A DNA stretch of 64,000 nt from Sphingomonas vulcanisoli (GTDB lineage: Bacteria; Pseudomonadota; Alphaproteobacteria; Sphingomonadales; Sphingomonadaceae). The notes under the pieces are model-generated. The model saw only the letters and a list, made by a program, of their open reading frames with translations, did not search any database and had not been told where the DNA came from. Within the stretch, counting starts at the first letter, position 1. Every line of letters starts with the position of its first letter. The translations under genes were made by a program, and so were the position numbers. Shown piece by piece: positions 27,348 to 35,748 of this stretch. The DNA lies in contig NZ_JAAOZC010000010.1 in assembly GCF_011761305.1 (NCBI RefSeq), forward strand, positions 1 to 64,000, read 5' to 3'.

Positions 27348-27593
27348 ATGGCCGACGACAACACCGCGACCCTTTACCGCATGGTGCTCCCCGAAGAGAC
27401 CTGCCCGTTCGGCGTGCGGGCCAAGCAGATGCTCGAGGACAAAGGCTTCGCCATCGACGAGCATATCCTGCGCTCCCGCGACGAGGTCGAAGCGTTCGAG
27501 CAAAAGGAGGGTGTCGAGACGACGCCCCAGATCTTTATCGGTGGCAAGCGCATCGGCGGCAGCGACGACCTCGAGCGCTATCTCGCCGCATGA
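27348..27593 (+). CDS. glutaredoxin-like protein
   Basis: An 81-residue thioredoxin-fold protein with the active site CPFG in place of the usual CPYC, so it should act through one cysteine. The cis-proline segment TTPQIFIGG and the C-terminal GGSDDLERY are typical of glutaredoxins that bind glutathione. It overlaps the next gene by ATGA, so the two are coupled. A ribosome site GAGGAA lies before ATG 27348. Confidence 0.85.
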   Translation: MADDNTATLYRMVLPEETCPFGVRAKQMLEDKGFAIDEHILRSRDEVEAFEQKEGVETTPQIFIGGKRIGGSDDLERYLAA

Positions 27594-28114
27594 CGCGACC
27601 CCAGCGTTCGGAAAAGAGTGGCGGCCTGTCGCCGGTCGCGGCCGGGGCCGTCGTCGTGGGCATGCTCGGCCTGAGCGCGCTGCTCGGTCGCCGCAACGCG
27701 CCCGATCCGTCGCATCCCGATATCCGCGACTGGTATCGCGGCCTCGACAAGCCCGCCTTCACCCCGCCTGACGCGGCCTTCGGCCTCGTCTGGCCGGTCT
27801 TGGAGACCGGCATGGCGGTGGGCGGCTATCGCCTGCTGCGCGCAGCACCGTCCGCGCGGCGCAATGCGTCGATTGGCCTGTGGCTTGGCACCATCGGCAT
27901 GATCGGCGGCTGGTCGGAGATCTTCTTTCGTGGACGCGCGCTCGGCACCAGCGCTGCCGCGTCCGGTGCCATGCTCGCCGGCGCGGGCGCCTATGTCGCG
28001 ACAACCCACAAGGTCGATCGCGCGGCGCAGCTGACGGCCGTGCCGCTGGTCGCGTGGCTCGGCTTCGCGACGATCCTCGCCACCAGCATCTGGCGGCGCA
28101 ATCTGGGGTCGTAG
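27590..28114 (+). CDS. TspO/MBR-family membrane protein
   Basis: A 174-residue protein with five predicted membrane segments. Its PDIRDWYRGLDKPAFTPPD stretch and WPVLETGMAVGGYRLL match the TspO/MBR family, whose members bind tetrapyrroles and respond to oxygen or stress. The second half is more divergent. It is translationally coupled to the glutaredoxin gene. Confidence 0.75.
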   Translation: MTRPQRSEKSGGLSPVAAGAVVVGMLGLSALLGRRNAPDPSHPDIRDWYRGLDKPAFTPPDAAFGLVWPVLETGMAVGGYRLLRAAPSARRNASIGLWLGTIGMIGGWSEIFFRGRALGTSAAASGAMLAGAGAYVATTHKVDRAAQLTAVPLVAWLGFATILATSIWRRNLGS

Positions 28115-28122
28115 CGCACGCT

Positions 28123-28485
28123 ATGAGCCTGACCGTCTGGCATGATGGCGGCTGTCCGCTCTGCCGGCGCGAGATCGCCCTGATGCGGCGCCTCGATCGG
28201 CGTGGCGCGATACGCTTCGTCGATGTCAGCGAAGGCGCGAGCATCTGCCCTGCCGATCGCAAGGCGTTGCTCGCCCGCTTCCACGCCGAAGAAGACGGCG
28301 AGATGCTGTCAGGAGCCGCCGCATTCGCGGCGATGTGGCGGGCCATCCCGCTGTTGCGACCGCTCGGTCTTGCAGCGCGCAACCCGGTGGTTCTGCGACT
28401 TCTCGAAGCGGCGTATCGGCGCTTCCTCACGATCCGGCCGTCTCTCCAGCGCATCGCGCGTCATTTCGAGCGATCGCCCTCGTGA
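28123..28485 (+). CDS. DCC-family thiol oxidoreductase (DUF393)
   Basis: A 120-residue protein with the family signature DGGCPLCRREI (D-x2-C-x2-C) at residues 8-18, a thioredoxin-like redox site. The remaining helices (AAFAAMWRAIPLLRPLGLA) match DUF393. Its stop overlaps the GTG start of the DUF427 gene, continuing the chain of coupled small stress genes. Confidence 0.85.
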   Translation: MSLTVWHDGGCPLCRREIALMRRLDRRGAIRFVDVSEGASICPADRKALLARFHAEEDGEMLSGAAAFAAMWRAIPLLRPLGLAARNPVVLRLLEAAYRRFLTIRPSLQRIARHFERSPS

Positions 28486-28979
28486 TCCGGCCAACGCCCC
28501 TGCCGGCCGGCCCCGATCAGGAGAGCGTCTGGTCGTTCCCGCGTCCGGCGATCGCTTTGCCGACGGAGGCGCACCTGCGCGTGGTGCTGAATGGGCAGAC
28601 AATCGCCGAAACCCGGCGCGCCGTGCGCACGATCGAGACCAGCCATCCCCCAACCTATTATTTCCCGCTCGCCGATATCGCGCCCGGCGCGCTGCACCGG
28701 GTGGCCGGTAGCAGTTTCTGTGAATGGAAAGGCGCTGCGATCTATTATGACGTGGTTGCGGGCGATATCGTGCGGCCCAAGGCCGCCTGGTCCTATCCGA
28801 ACCCGACCGCTCTCTTTGCGAGCATAGCCGATCATGTCGCATTCTATGCCGGCATGATGGATGCCTGCTTCGTCGACGACGAGCAGGTCGTGCCGCAGCC
28901 GGGCGGCTTCTACGGCGGCTGGATCACATCGCGCATCGTCGGTCCCTTCAAGGGCATCCCCGGCAGTAAGGGGTGGTAG
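28482..28979 (+). CDS. DUF427-domain protein
   Basis: A 165-residue protein with the DUF427 pattern (LNGQTIAETRRAVRTIETSHPPTYY, given here as its core SHPPTYYFP, then SFCEWKGAAIYYD and AWSYPNPT). These are small beta-rich proteins of unknown function. It starts at GTG 28482 overlapping the previous stop and overlaps the SDR gene at its end. Confidence 0.85.
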   Translation: MIRPTPLPAGPDQESVWSFPRPAIALPTEAHLRVVLNGQTIAETRRAVRTIETSHPPTYYFPLADIAPGALHRVAGSSFCEWKGAAIYYDVVAGDIVRPKAAWSYPNPTALFASIADHVAFYAGMMDACFVDDEQVVPQPGGFYGGWITSRIVGPFKGIPGSKGW

Positions 28980-29686
28980 GCGCGGTCGCCGTCGTCGTCG
29001 GCGCGGGTGGCGGCATCGGCTCTGCCTTCGTCGATGCGCTCGGTGCCTCGGGTCGGTTCGATCGCATCCATGCGCTCGCGCGCCGACCCGGTGCGAACGA
29101 GGACCGGATCCTGCATGGCCCGATCGATATCACCGACGAAGCGAGCATCGCCGCCGCCGCCGGCCGGCTTGGTGAACCGGTCGATCTCGTCCTCGTCGCC
29201 ACCGGGTGGCTGCATGATGCCGGGCACATGCCCGAGCGGGCGCTGCGCGATCTCGAACCTGCGGCGCTCGCACGATCGTTCGCGGTCAACACGATCGGGC
29301 CGGCGCTCCTTCTGAAGCATTTCGCGCCGCTCCTGCCGAAGGATCGACGCGCGGTCATCGCGATGCTCTCCGCCAGGGTCGGCAGCATCTCGGACAATCG
29401 CACCGGGGGCTGGTATGGCTATCGCGCCTCGAAAGCCGCGCTCAACATGATCATCCGGTCGGCCGCGATCGAGCTTCGCCGGACGCGCCCGGAGGCGATC
29501 TGCGTGGCCCTCCACCCCGGCACCGTCGACACGTCGCTCAGCGCGCCGTTTCAGGGGCGCGTGCCGCCTGAGCGGCTCTTCGGCGCGGACCGGGCCGCCC
29601 GCCAGCTCCTTGCCGTGATCGACGATCTTACGCTCGAGGCGTCGGGTCGGATCTTCGCCTGGGACGGAAAGGAGATCGATCCTTGA
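28973..29686 (+). CDS. short-chain dehydrogenase/reductase
   Basis: A 237-residue SDR with the nucleotide site GAGGGIG near the N-terminus and the catalytic YRASK with an upstream serine. It resembles the C-factor/CsgA-like SDR group (SFAVNTIGPALLLKHF, LHPGTVDTSLS). The substrate is unknown. The start is GTG 28973, overlapping the DUF427 stop. It closes the stress block. Confidence 0.85.
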   Translation: MVGAVAVVVGAGGGIGSAFVDALGASGRFDRIHALARRPGANEDRILHGPIDITDEASIAAAAGRLGEPVDLVLVATGWLHDAGHMPERALRDLEPAALARSFAVNTIGPALLLKHFAPLLPKDRRAVIAMLSARVGSISDNRTGGWYGYRASKAALNMIIRSAAIELRRTRPEAICVALHPGTVDTSLSAPFQGRVPPERLFGADRAARQLLAVIDDLTLEASGRIFAWDGKEIDP

Positions 29687-30014
29687 GGCTTGCGCCATGC
29701 GGTAGCTAGATTGCGGGGACGGTGGTTGCAATTTCCCCGGGCGCTGGCAGCGCGATTGATGTGGTGGCCGTGGTCGCTGTTCGTCGCGGCCCGGCGGCTC
29801 ACCCGCCAGAGGGATGCGGCATGTGGGGCGCCGCGAGGCGCCCGCAACCCCCGAAATCCGGCCGTGTTGCCGTGTGCCACGGCTGCCCGCTCCACCCGAA
29901 TTTCGCGGGTTCCCCTCGGCTCCGCCTCGGTGCGGTCCCCTCTGTTCCGGCGCCCCCTGAGGTGCGCATCCGGCGGATGAGCCGCCGGGCCGAGAACAAG
30001 AAAGGCCTCGTCCC
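29687..30014 (+). promoter_or_regulatory. leader region of the DUF2493 gene
   Basis: No gene is seen in these 328 bases. Positions 29852-29916 resemble the ssb leader (33225-33296): CCGTGTTGCCG, a short hairpin, GGCTGCCCGC, then GGTTCCCCT. The hairpin here is GCCGTG-TGC-CACGGC, with different bases but the same pairing as its ssb counterpart. The last part, AAAGGCCTCG before the start, resembles the ribosome sites of ssb and the gene at 36527. Confidence 0.6.
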
Positions 30015-30947
30015 ATGTCCACATCACTTGCCGCAGCGCTTGCCGCTCTGGAGCTTGGGCATCTCGAACCCCGCGTCGAAGATCTCTCCGGCATGGCACC
30101 GCCACCCTCTGAAGCGCTCGAACAGACCATCACCGCCTTATGGAGCGACCTCTTCGCCACCCTCTTCAACACGTCGCTCGAACGCGACACCGAGGAGCTT
30201 GGTTGGGGTCTGGTCAATCTCTTCCACCGCGCCGCCGCCAAGAAGCACGCGACCATCGATCGGCTGACCGACGAGATCCGGGTGCTGATCGCCGAGCAGG
30301 ACGGCTCGGAGATCGCCACCACCGACCTCGAGGAGAAGATCGATCTCGCCAAGAAGATCGAGGAAGCCGCGGGTTGCTTCGAGCAAATGCGCGATACCGC
30401 AGCCGCCCATTATCTGCGCGAGACTGGCCGCTCGTGGGTGCCGTCGACCGGCAACCGCATCTCGCTCGGAGTGACCGCCGCGATCGTCGATGGCCGGGCC
30501 TTCCTGCGCGCGCGGCGCGAGCGGATCCGCGATGCCAACACCGCAGTCGGCACGCCCGTCGTCTTCGCCGGTGGGCGGCTGAGCTTCGCCAGCGACGCCG
30601 ATATGACGACCTTCGGCGACAATCTGCTCCGGACGCTGAACGCGGTCCGCGAGCGCGTCGGCGACATGTATCTGGTCCACGGTGGCGACATGAAGGGCAT
30701 CGAACGTCTGGCTGCCTCCTGGGCCGAGCAGCATGGCATCCAGCAGGTGCGCTTCGGGCTCGATCGCAAACTGGGCGATCGTGCGGGCTTCCGCCGCAAC
30801 GAGCAGATGCTGTCCCTGAAGCCTCGCTACGTGATTGCCTTTCAGGGCAATGGCGTGACCGAGCGTCTGGTCATCGATGCCAAGAAGGCGGGAATCCGCG
30901 TCGTCGATCGTCGCGGTCCGCTCGGGGTGCCGCCGCAGGCTCTGTGA
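30015..30947 (+). CDS. DUF2493 (SLOG-like) protein
   Basis: A 310-residue protein. The N-terminal half is helical (an acidic segment and a coiled stretch, IDLAKKIEEAAGCFEQM). The C-terminal half is the DUF2493 Rossmann-like domain: VVFAGGRLSF, MYLVHGGDMKGIERLA, and GFRRNEQMLSLKPRYVIAF. The fold is related to SLOG nucleotide-sensing proteins, but no substrate is known. The gene is common on alphaproteobacterial plasmids near ssb, as it is here. Confidence 0.8.
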   Translation: MSTSLAAALAALELGHLEPRVEDLSGMAPPPSEALEQTITALWSDLFATLFNTSLERDTEELGWGLVNLFHRAAAKKHATIDRLTDEIRVLIAEQDGSEIATTDLEEKIDLAKKIEEAAGCFEQMRDTAAAHYLRETGRSWVPSTGNRISLGVTAAIVDGRAFLRARRERIRDANTAVGTPVVFAGGRLSFASDADMTTFGDNLLRTLNAVRERVGDMYLVHGGDMKGIERLAASWAEQHGIQQVRFGLDRKLGDRAGFRRNEQMLSLKPRYVIAFQGNGVTERLVIDAKKAGIRVVDRRGPLGVPPQAL

Positions 30948-31001
30948 GATCGCTGCCCGCCGGCCTGGCCGGCGGGCTCGCATCCGCGCTGACGCATCCC
31001 T

Positions 31002-32534
31002 ATGTTGGCCCCGTATTGCAAAGGGGCAGTATTGGTGACGAACGGCAGCAAGTCTTTGCGCGATATGGCGCTGGGGTTCACCGCGACCGACGCCTTTCAA
31101 TCGACAATCGATCGCGCGCTCGAACAGGAGCGTGCGTTCGCCAAGCTGACCGCTGCCGGCATGTTCGGAGAGGATCGCCACAGCCGCGCCGTGCGCGGCC
31201 TCGACGATTCCGCGATCGCAGCCGCAACCAAGCTCGCCGCAGCAGGGATCGGTGGCTTCGATGCTCCCGAGACTATTTCAGCCACGATGGCCAAGCTTGC
31301 GATCGGCAGGCATGATCCTTTCGAGCGCTATGGCGTCGCGCACAGTGCCATCGAGGCGGCGATCGGCAAAATCAGCGCTGCTGCGATCTCTCCGTTTGAC
31401 CGGGCCTATGACACCGCCGCCAAGCTCGCGCTGGCGGCGTCGCCCACGCTCAAGATCCAAAGCGAGATCGAGAAGGCCTATGCCAGTTTCTCGGGCCTCG
31501 CATCCCACAGCCGGTACAGTGAGACGCTTGCGGGGCTCGGCATCGAGCGCGGCGCGATCGGCGCCTTTGCCCGTTCTGAGCATTGGGCGAGCCGGATCGC
31601 GGCGCAGCCCGACTTTCTGTCGTCGCTCCTCGGACCTGATCGTGCCGCGCAGGAGCAGGTCGCCGCTTTGAAGCTGGCGGCCGCCGGCATCTCGACGGCC
31701 AGCGCCGAGCTTGGCCGGTCGGCGATCATGTCCCGGATCGACATCGACGCAGCGCTCGGTCTCACCTCGTCCAAGATGTCGGCCTACGCCGGCGCGATCG
31801 ACGTGCTCGGTCCCGATACGCTGGCCAGTCGAACTGCCTATGAAGCGGTGCTTGGCGGCTTCAGCGCGTTCGACCATGTCGACAGCCGTCATTGGCGCAA
31901 CCCGGTCGAGCGCGTGCGAATATATCGGGACCAGGCCGTCGACGACGGTCTGCTCGACGCCGACAATGCCGAGACGATCGCGATCCTGGTCGACAGCGGT
32001 GTCGTCGAAGGCGGTCGCACGCGCTCGGGTGCCGTCACCGCCATCGTTGAGGCGGGGCCAGTTCGTATGCGGATCCTGGCGACCCGCCCCAAGCTGGGCG
32101 CTTTCGGCGCGATCGAGGCTTTCGAGAACGGCTTGCGCGCCTTCGTCGCGGCAAAGCTGGCGCCCGCGCACGGTGCCAAATGGTTCGTACAGCGCGTGCC
32201 CGGCGATATCGTCGGCCGTGCCAAGGAGCGCCGCCGCGAGGCCATGCGGAGCGGCGAAGCCGCGCTCGATCTGATCTTCTACACCGATCTCGGCGACCTG
32301 CTCACGATCATCGTTCGGCGCGACAATTGGAGCGAGCATTTCGAGGCCGTGTTCGATCGCGCGGAATGGCTGCGGGTCGATCTCGAACGCCTCACCGCCT
32401 ATCGGCGCCCAACGATGCACAGCCGGCCGATCGAGCCGCCCTTGTTGTGCGAGATCGTCTTCATCATCCGACGCTTGGTGGGGTGGATGGAACGTGATGG
32501 GATCTGGGATCACGGCTGGGACGCCGACGCCTGA
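31002..32534 (+). CDS. Swt1-type HEPN-domain protein
   Basis: A protein of up to 510 residues. The C-terminal 130 residues match the Swt1-like HEPN domain (LRAFVAAKLAPAHGAKWF, LDLIFYTDLGDLLTIIV) and contain YRRPTMHSRP, an R-x4-H motif of HEPN ribonucleases. The first 300 residues are alanine-rich and quasi-repetitive (KLAAAGIGGF, KISAAAISPF, KLAAAGISTA). Many HEPN proteins act in phage defence or as toxins; no antitoxin is next to it. The start is uncertain: ATG 31002, or TTG 31032/GTG 31035 after AAAGGGG. Confidence 0.7.
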   Translation: MLAPYCKGAVLVTNGSKSLRDMALGFTATDAFQSTIDRALEQERAFAKLTAAGMFGEDRHSRAVRGLDDSAIAAATKLAAAGIGGFDAPETISATMAKLAIGRHDPFERYGVAHSAIEAAIGKISAAAISPFDRAYDTAAKLALAASPTLKIQSEIEKAYASFSGLASHSRYSETLAGLGIERGAIGAFARSEHWASRIAAQPDFLSSLLGPDRAAQEQVAALKLAAAGISTASAELGRSAIMSRIDIDAALGLTSSKMSAYAGAIDVLGPDTLASRTAYEAVLGGFSAFDHVDSRHWRNPVERVRIYRDQAVDDGLLDADNAETIAILVDSGVVEGGRTRSGAVTAIVEAGPVRMRILATRPKLGAFGAIEAFENGLRAFVAAKLAPAHGAKWFVQRVPGDIVGRAKERRREAMRSGEAALDLIFYTDLGDLLTIIVRRDNWSEHFEAVFDRAEWLRVDLERLTAYRRPTMHSRPIEPPLLCEIVFIIRRLVGWMERDGIWDHGWDADA

Positions 32535-32539
32535 GGTCG

Positions 32540-32902
32540 TCAGAGACGACCGTCGGCCCGAAAGCGCGCGATCCCGAGGTCGATCAGCGCGTCGAGTTGC
32601 GCGAAGAGGTTCGGATCGATTCGTTTGAAATTCAGGCAGGCCTTGCCCTGCATCCGGCGGCGCAGGTCGGGCGTCATGGTCTCGATGAGGTCGGGATGGA
32701 TGTAGAGCGGCATGAGATGCGCCGAGACGTAGGATTTCTTGATCTCGACGCCGCCGAGCCAGGTCCGGTAGCCATCCCGCTGGCGAACCTCATGCGTGCC
32801 AAGGATGTAGCGATCGGCGTCGTCGGCCAGGAGCACGCAGGCGTCCGCGTGCTTCGCGTAGAGCAAGCGTAGCGCCTTAAAGATCGCGGCAAAATCGTCC
32901 AT
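32540..32902 (-). CDS. conserved hypothetical protein
   Basis: A 120-residue protein on the opposite strand, ending 5 bases from the HEPN stop. It has the pattern KKSYVSAHLMPLYIHPDL, then RRMQGKACLNFKRID and FAQLDALIDLGIARFR, shared by a widespread small family related in look to DUF1801 proteins. The function is unknown. ATG 32902 was chosen because the conserved part starts there. It is one of few - strand genes in the 15-42 kb block. Confidence 0.65.
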   Translation of the reverse strand: MDDFAAIFKALRLLYAKHADACVLLADDADRYILGTHEVRQRDGYRTWLGGVEIKKSYVSAHLMPLYIHPDLIETMTPDLRRRMQGKACLNFKRIDPNLFAQLDALIDLGIARFRADGRL

Positions 32903-33394
32903 TGTCGGATTTTCATTTCGTGCGGTCGGTGCGTCAAGGTGGTGGGACCATCCTTGCTGGTCGCTCGGCGTCGTGGTCGTCAGGCCCGCCTTGAGGCGTT
33001 TGGCGGTTTCGATGATCGTGCGCACCCTCCTCTCCGTTCGACTATGCCGCCTGGAGCGCACTGGATGGGTCGCGATGGTTTGGGTGTCTGGGCCTTCCTG
33101 TGGCGAGCTGGGCGCGTGATCCGGTCGGCGAGCAGCGGAGGGCGTTCCTGAGGCCCGGTGTCCGCCCGTTGGGGATCATCCCCTCTCTTTCACTGAAACC
33201 CCTAATCTGACCGTCCGGTATTCCAACCCGCGATCTTCCGGACCGTGTTGCCGCTGCCGCGGCTGCCCGCACCACTCCTGCGATCGGGGTTCCCCTTTCG
33301 CGTCTGCGCGCTCCGGTGGAAGCACCGGCCTGGCCAGCTTGGTCGGGGTTCAGTCGAGGGAACGATCCCCCGGCGAAGCACAAGGAACCTCGAA
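32903..33394 (+). promoter_or_regulatory. ssb leader with repeated, hairpin-forming blocks
   Basis: No gene is supported here. Block 1 (33225-33296) resembles the DUF2493 leader, with CCGTGTTGCCG, hairpin GCCGC-TGCC-GCGGC, GGCTGCCCGC and GGTTCCCCT. Block 2 (33341-33394) resembles the leader of the gene at 36527: GTCGGG, TCAGTCGAG, CCC, ACAAGGA and CCTCGA just before the ATG. The left end carries the start of the opposite-strand gene. Confidence 0.6.
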
Positions 33395-33805
33395 ATGCAG
33401 AACCTCGTCATCCTCGCCGGCAACGTCGGCAACGCGCCCGAGACCCTCACCACCCAGGGTGGCACCAAGATCACCAAGTTCAACCTCGCGACCTCGCGTC
33501 CCAAGCGCGACAGCAACGGCAAGACCTTCAAGGACGAGAACGGCCGCCGCGCCGAGGACACCGAATGGCACCGGATCACCTGCTTCAACGGCATCGCCAA
33601 GACGGTCGCCGAATATGTCGAGACCGGCCAGAAGGTGATGGTCACCGGCCACATCCACTACACCCGCTGGACCGATAATCAGAACATCGAACGCTACGGC
33701 GCCGAGATCATCGCGGAGGACGTCAAATTCCTCAGCTACGGCAAGTCCCGCCAGAACCGCACCGGCGGCACCCAGGACAATGAAGACGACGACGTCCCCT
33801 TCTGA
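33395..33805 (+). CDS. ssb: single-stranded DNA-binding protein
   Basis: A 136-residue OB-fold protein (NLVILAGNVGNAPETLTTQG, WHRITCFNGIAKTVAEYV, TGHIHYTRWTDNQNIERYG) with the acidic C-terminal tip DDDVPF that binds partner proteins. It is a plasmid-type SSB, shorter than most chromosomal ones. It lies in the predicted leading region, where SSB commonly helps establish incoming single-stranded DNA and quiet the SOS response. It is followed by a strong terminator and preceded by a conserved leader. Confidence 0.93.
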   Translation: MQNLVILAGNVGNAPETLTTQGGTKITKFNLATSRPKRDSNGKTFKDENGRRAEDTEWHRITCFNGIAKTVAEYVETGQKVMVTGHIHYTRWTDNQNIERYGAEIIAEDVKFLSYGKSRQNRTGGTQDNEDDDVPF

Positions 33806-33818
33806 CGGGGTCGGGATC

Positions 33819-33847
33819 GGCCCGGCGGCTCAGCCGCCGGGCCTTTT
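33819..33847 (+). terminator. rho-independent terminator after ssb
   Basis: A perfect 11-pair stem GGCCCGGCGGC/GCCGCCGGGCC with loop TCA, followed by TTTT, 13 bases after the ssb stop. Confidence 0.85.
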
Positions 33848-33876
33848 CGGCTGCTTGGGCGCCTCATTGTTGTTTC

Positions 33877-34022
33877 TCGCCATATCTGGCGACTAAGTGC
33901 AGAGAGGCGTGGGTTACTCGCCACATCTGGCGAATAGTGTCTGGAAGTTGGGCGGTTCGCCTAACTCGCCACTTACGGCGACATAATCTTGCTTTCGTAG
34001 GCTAACCCGCCATATATGGCGA
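33877..34022 (+). promoter_or_regulatory. four operator palindromes upstream of hipBA
   Basis: Four copies of TCGCC-N6-GGCGA occur at 33877-33892, 33918-33933, 33966-33981 and 34007-34022 (the last begins CCGCC). Their starts are 41, 48 and 41 bases apart, roughly four to four and a half helical turns. The last ends 3 bases before the hipB ATG, covering the place of a ribosome site. This is the arrangement expected for HipB autorepression. Confidence 0.85.
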
Positions 34023-34025
34023 GAA

Positions 34026-34382
34026 ATGAAGATCGCCGCGACCACGCCCGATTCGGTCATGCTCGAGGAATTGGGCAGGCGTGCCCGTGCGCACCGCGTC
34101 GGCATGAACCTGACGCAGCCGCAGCTGGCCGAGGCCGCGGGGGTATCCAGCCGCACCATCGAACGGCTCGAGTCCGGCACGCCGGTCCAGCTCGACAAGC
34201 TGCTGCGCATCTTGCGCGCGCTGCGTCTCACCGACAATCTCGACCAGCTCTTCCCCGAAGTCTCGATCCGCCCGCTCCAGCAGATTGGCGCCAAGCCCAA
34301 GGTTCGCCAGCGGGCGCGCACCACCAAGGCGCCGGTCGCGCGCGGCGCCAAGCCCGGCTGGGTCTGGGGCGACAAGAAGTGA
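34026..34382 (+). CDS. hipB: HipB-like antitoxin and repressor
   Basis: A 118-residue XRE-family protein with the helix-turn-helix MNLTQPQLAEAAGVSSRTIE at residues 29-48. The basic C-terminal tail (RQRARTTKAPVARGAKPG) probably reaches the toxin or DNA. It is expected to bind the four upstream operators and to hold HipA in check. No clear ribosome site precedes ATG 34026, because an operator sits there; a leaderless transcript is possible. It overlaps hipA by four bases. Confidence 0.88.
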   Translation: MKIAATTPDSVMLEELGRRARAHRVGMNLTQPQLAEAAGVSSRTIERLESGTPVQLDKLLRILRALRLTDNLDQLFPEVSIRPLQQIGAKPKVRQRARTTKAPVARGAKPGWVWGDKK

Positions 34383-35680
34383 CGACCGCCGTCGTCTCGC
34401 TCTGGGGCAGCCGGATCGGCGCGGTGACGCTGCCCCCCGGCGAGCGGATCGCGAGCTTTGAATATGATCCCGATTTCGCGACCAGCGGCATCGAGGTCTC
34501 GCCGCTGACCATGCCGCTCGGGCGGCAGGTCTATCGCTTTCCGGGCCTGCCGCCCGTCAGCTTCCACGGCTTGCCCGGGCTGCTCGCCGACGCGCTTCCC
34601 GATCGTTACGGCAACACGCTGATCGACGCCTGGCTGGCGACGCAAGGGCGTCTGCCCGCCGACTTCAACGCGGTCGAACGCCTCTGCTACACCGGCTCAC
34701 GCGGCATGGGCGCGCTCACCTTCGCGCCGAGCCACGGACCGGCCGCGACCGCCGCCGATACGCTCGCGATCGGCGAACTGGTCAAGCTCGCGTCCGAGGT
34801 GCTGGTCCACCGTGCCGAATTGAACGTCACCTTCGCCTCGGAGGAGAAAGCGGCAGCACTGCGCGAGATCCTGCGCATCGGCACTTCGGCCGGCGGCGCG
34901 CGCGCCAAGGCGATCATCGCCTGGAACCCCGACACCAACGAGGTGCGCTCGGGCCAGGTCTCCGCACCTGCCGGCTTTGGCTATTGGCTGATGAAGTTCG
35001 ACGGGGTCGCCAACAACAAGGATCATGAGCTGGCCGATCCGGCGGGCTTCGGCGCGATCGAATTCGCTTATTCGATCATGGCTGGACGCGCTGGCATCGA
35101 CATGGCCGAATGCCGCCTGTTCGAAGAAGGCGGCCGGCGGCATTTCATGACGCGCCGCTTCGACCGTCTCGACGATGGCGATCGGCTCCATATGCAGTCG
35201 CTCGCCGCGCTCGCGCATCTCGATTTCAACGATCCGCGCGCCAACAGCTACGAGCAGGCCTTCCTCGTCATGCGCCAGCTCGGGCTGCCCCAGTCGCAGA
35301 TCGACCAGCAATTCCGCCGGGCCTTGTTCAACATCGTCGCGCGCAACCAGGACGATCACGTCAAGAATGTCGCCTTCCTCATGGATCGCGAGGGCGACTG
35401 GCGGCTCTCGCCCGCGTTCGACATTTCCTATTCCTACAATCCACGTGGGGAGTGGACGTCGCAGCATCAGATGTCGCTGGCCGGCAAGCGCGATGCCTTC
35501 ACGCTCGCCGATCTGATCGCGGGCGGCGACGTCGCCGGGGTTTCGGCGCGGGGCGTCAAAGCCATGCTGGAGGAAGTGCTTGAGGCCGCCCACCAATGGC
35601 GGCGGATCGCCGGCGCGGTCGGTGTGCTGCCGCGCTTCGTCGACGATATCGCCGATACGCTTCGGTTGACCTTCGACTGA
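34379..35680 (+). CDS. hipA: HipA-like serine/threonine kinase toxin
   Basis: A 433-residue protein starting at GTG 34379, overlapping the hipB stop. It has the N-terminal HipA domain (LPGLLADALPDRYGNTLIDA) and the kinase core: KFDG with the ATP-binding lysine, the catalytic stretch NIVARNQDDHVKNVAFLMD, and PAFDISYSY with the metal-binding aspartate. HipA kinases phosphorylate tRNA synthetases and stop growth. The length and motifs are intact, so it should be active. Confidence 0.9.
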   Translation: MTTAVVSLWGSRIGAVTLPPGERIASFEYDPDFATSGIEVSPLTMPLGRQVYRFPGLPPVSFHGLPGLLADALPDRYGNTLIDAWLATQGRLPADFNAVERLCYTGSRGMGALTFAPSHGPAATAADTLAIGELVKLASEVLVHRAELNVTFASEEKAAALREILRIGTSAGGARAKAIIAWNPDTNEVRSGQVSAPAGFGYWLMKFDGVANNKDHELADPAGFGAIEFAYSIMAGRAGIDMAECRLFEEGGRRHFMTRRFDRLDDGDRLHMQSLAALAHLDFNDPRANSYEQAFLVMRQLGLPQSQIDQQFRRALFNIVARNQDDHVKNVAFLMDREGDWRLSPAFDISYSYNPRGEWTSQHQMSLAGKRDAFTLADLIAGGDVAGVSARGVKAMLEEVLEAAHQWRRIAGAVGVLPRFVDDIADTLRLTFD

Positions 35681-35748
35681 GGAGAATGATGTCGGGCCGA
35701 AGGTTTCGGCGATCGATATCACATGTCCAGGCAGGGTAGATGCTCTTG

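Noticed and set aside
28910-30352. 480-residue - strand frame over the SDR gene and DUF2493 leader
   Set aside because: Composition is that of an antisense frame; the opposite strand has catalytic SDR motifs.
33877-34022. Reading the four TCGCC/GGCGA repeats as replication iterons
   Set aside because: They are inverted, not direct, repeats, and lie directly at the hipB start; no Rep protein is encoded nearby. No replication initiator was recognised anywhere in the window.
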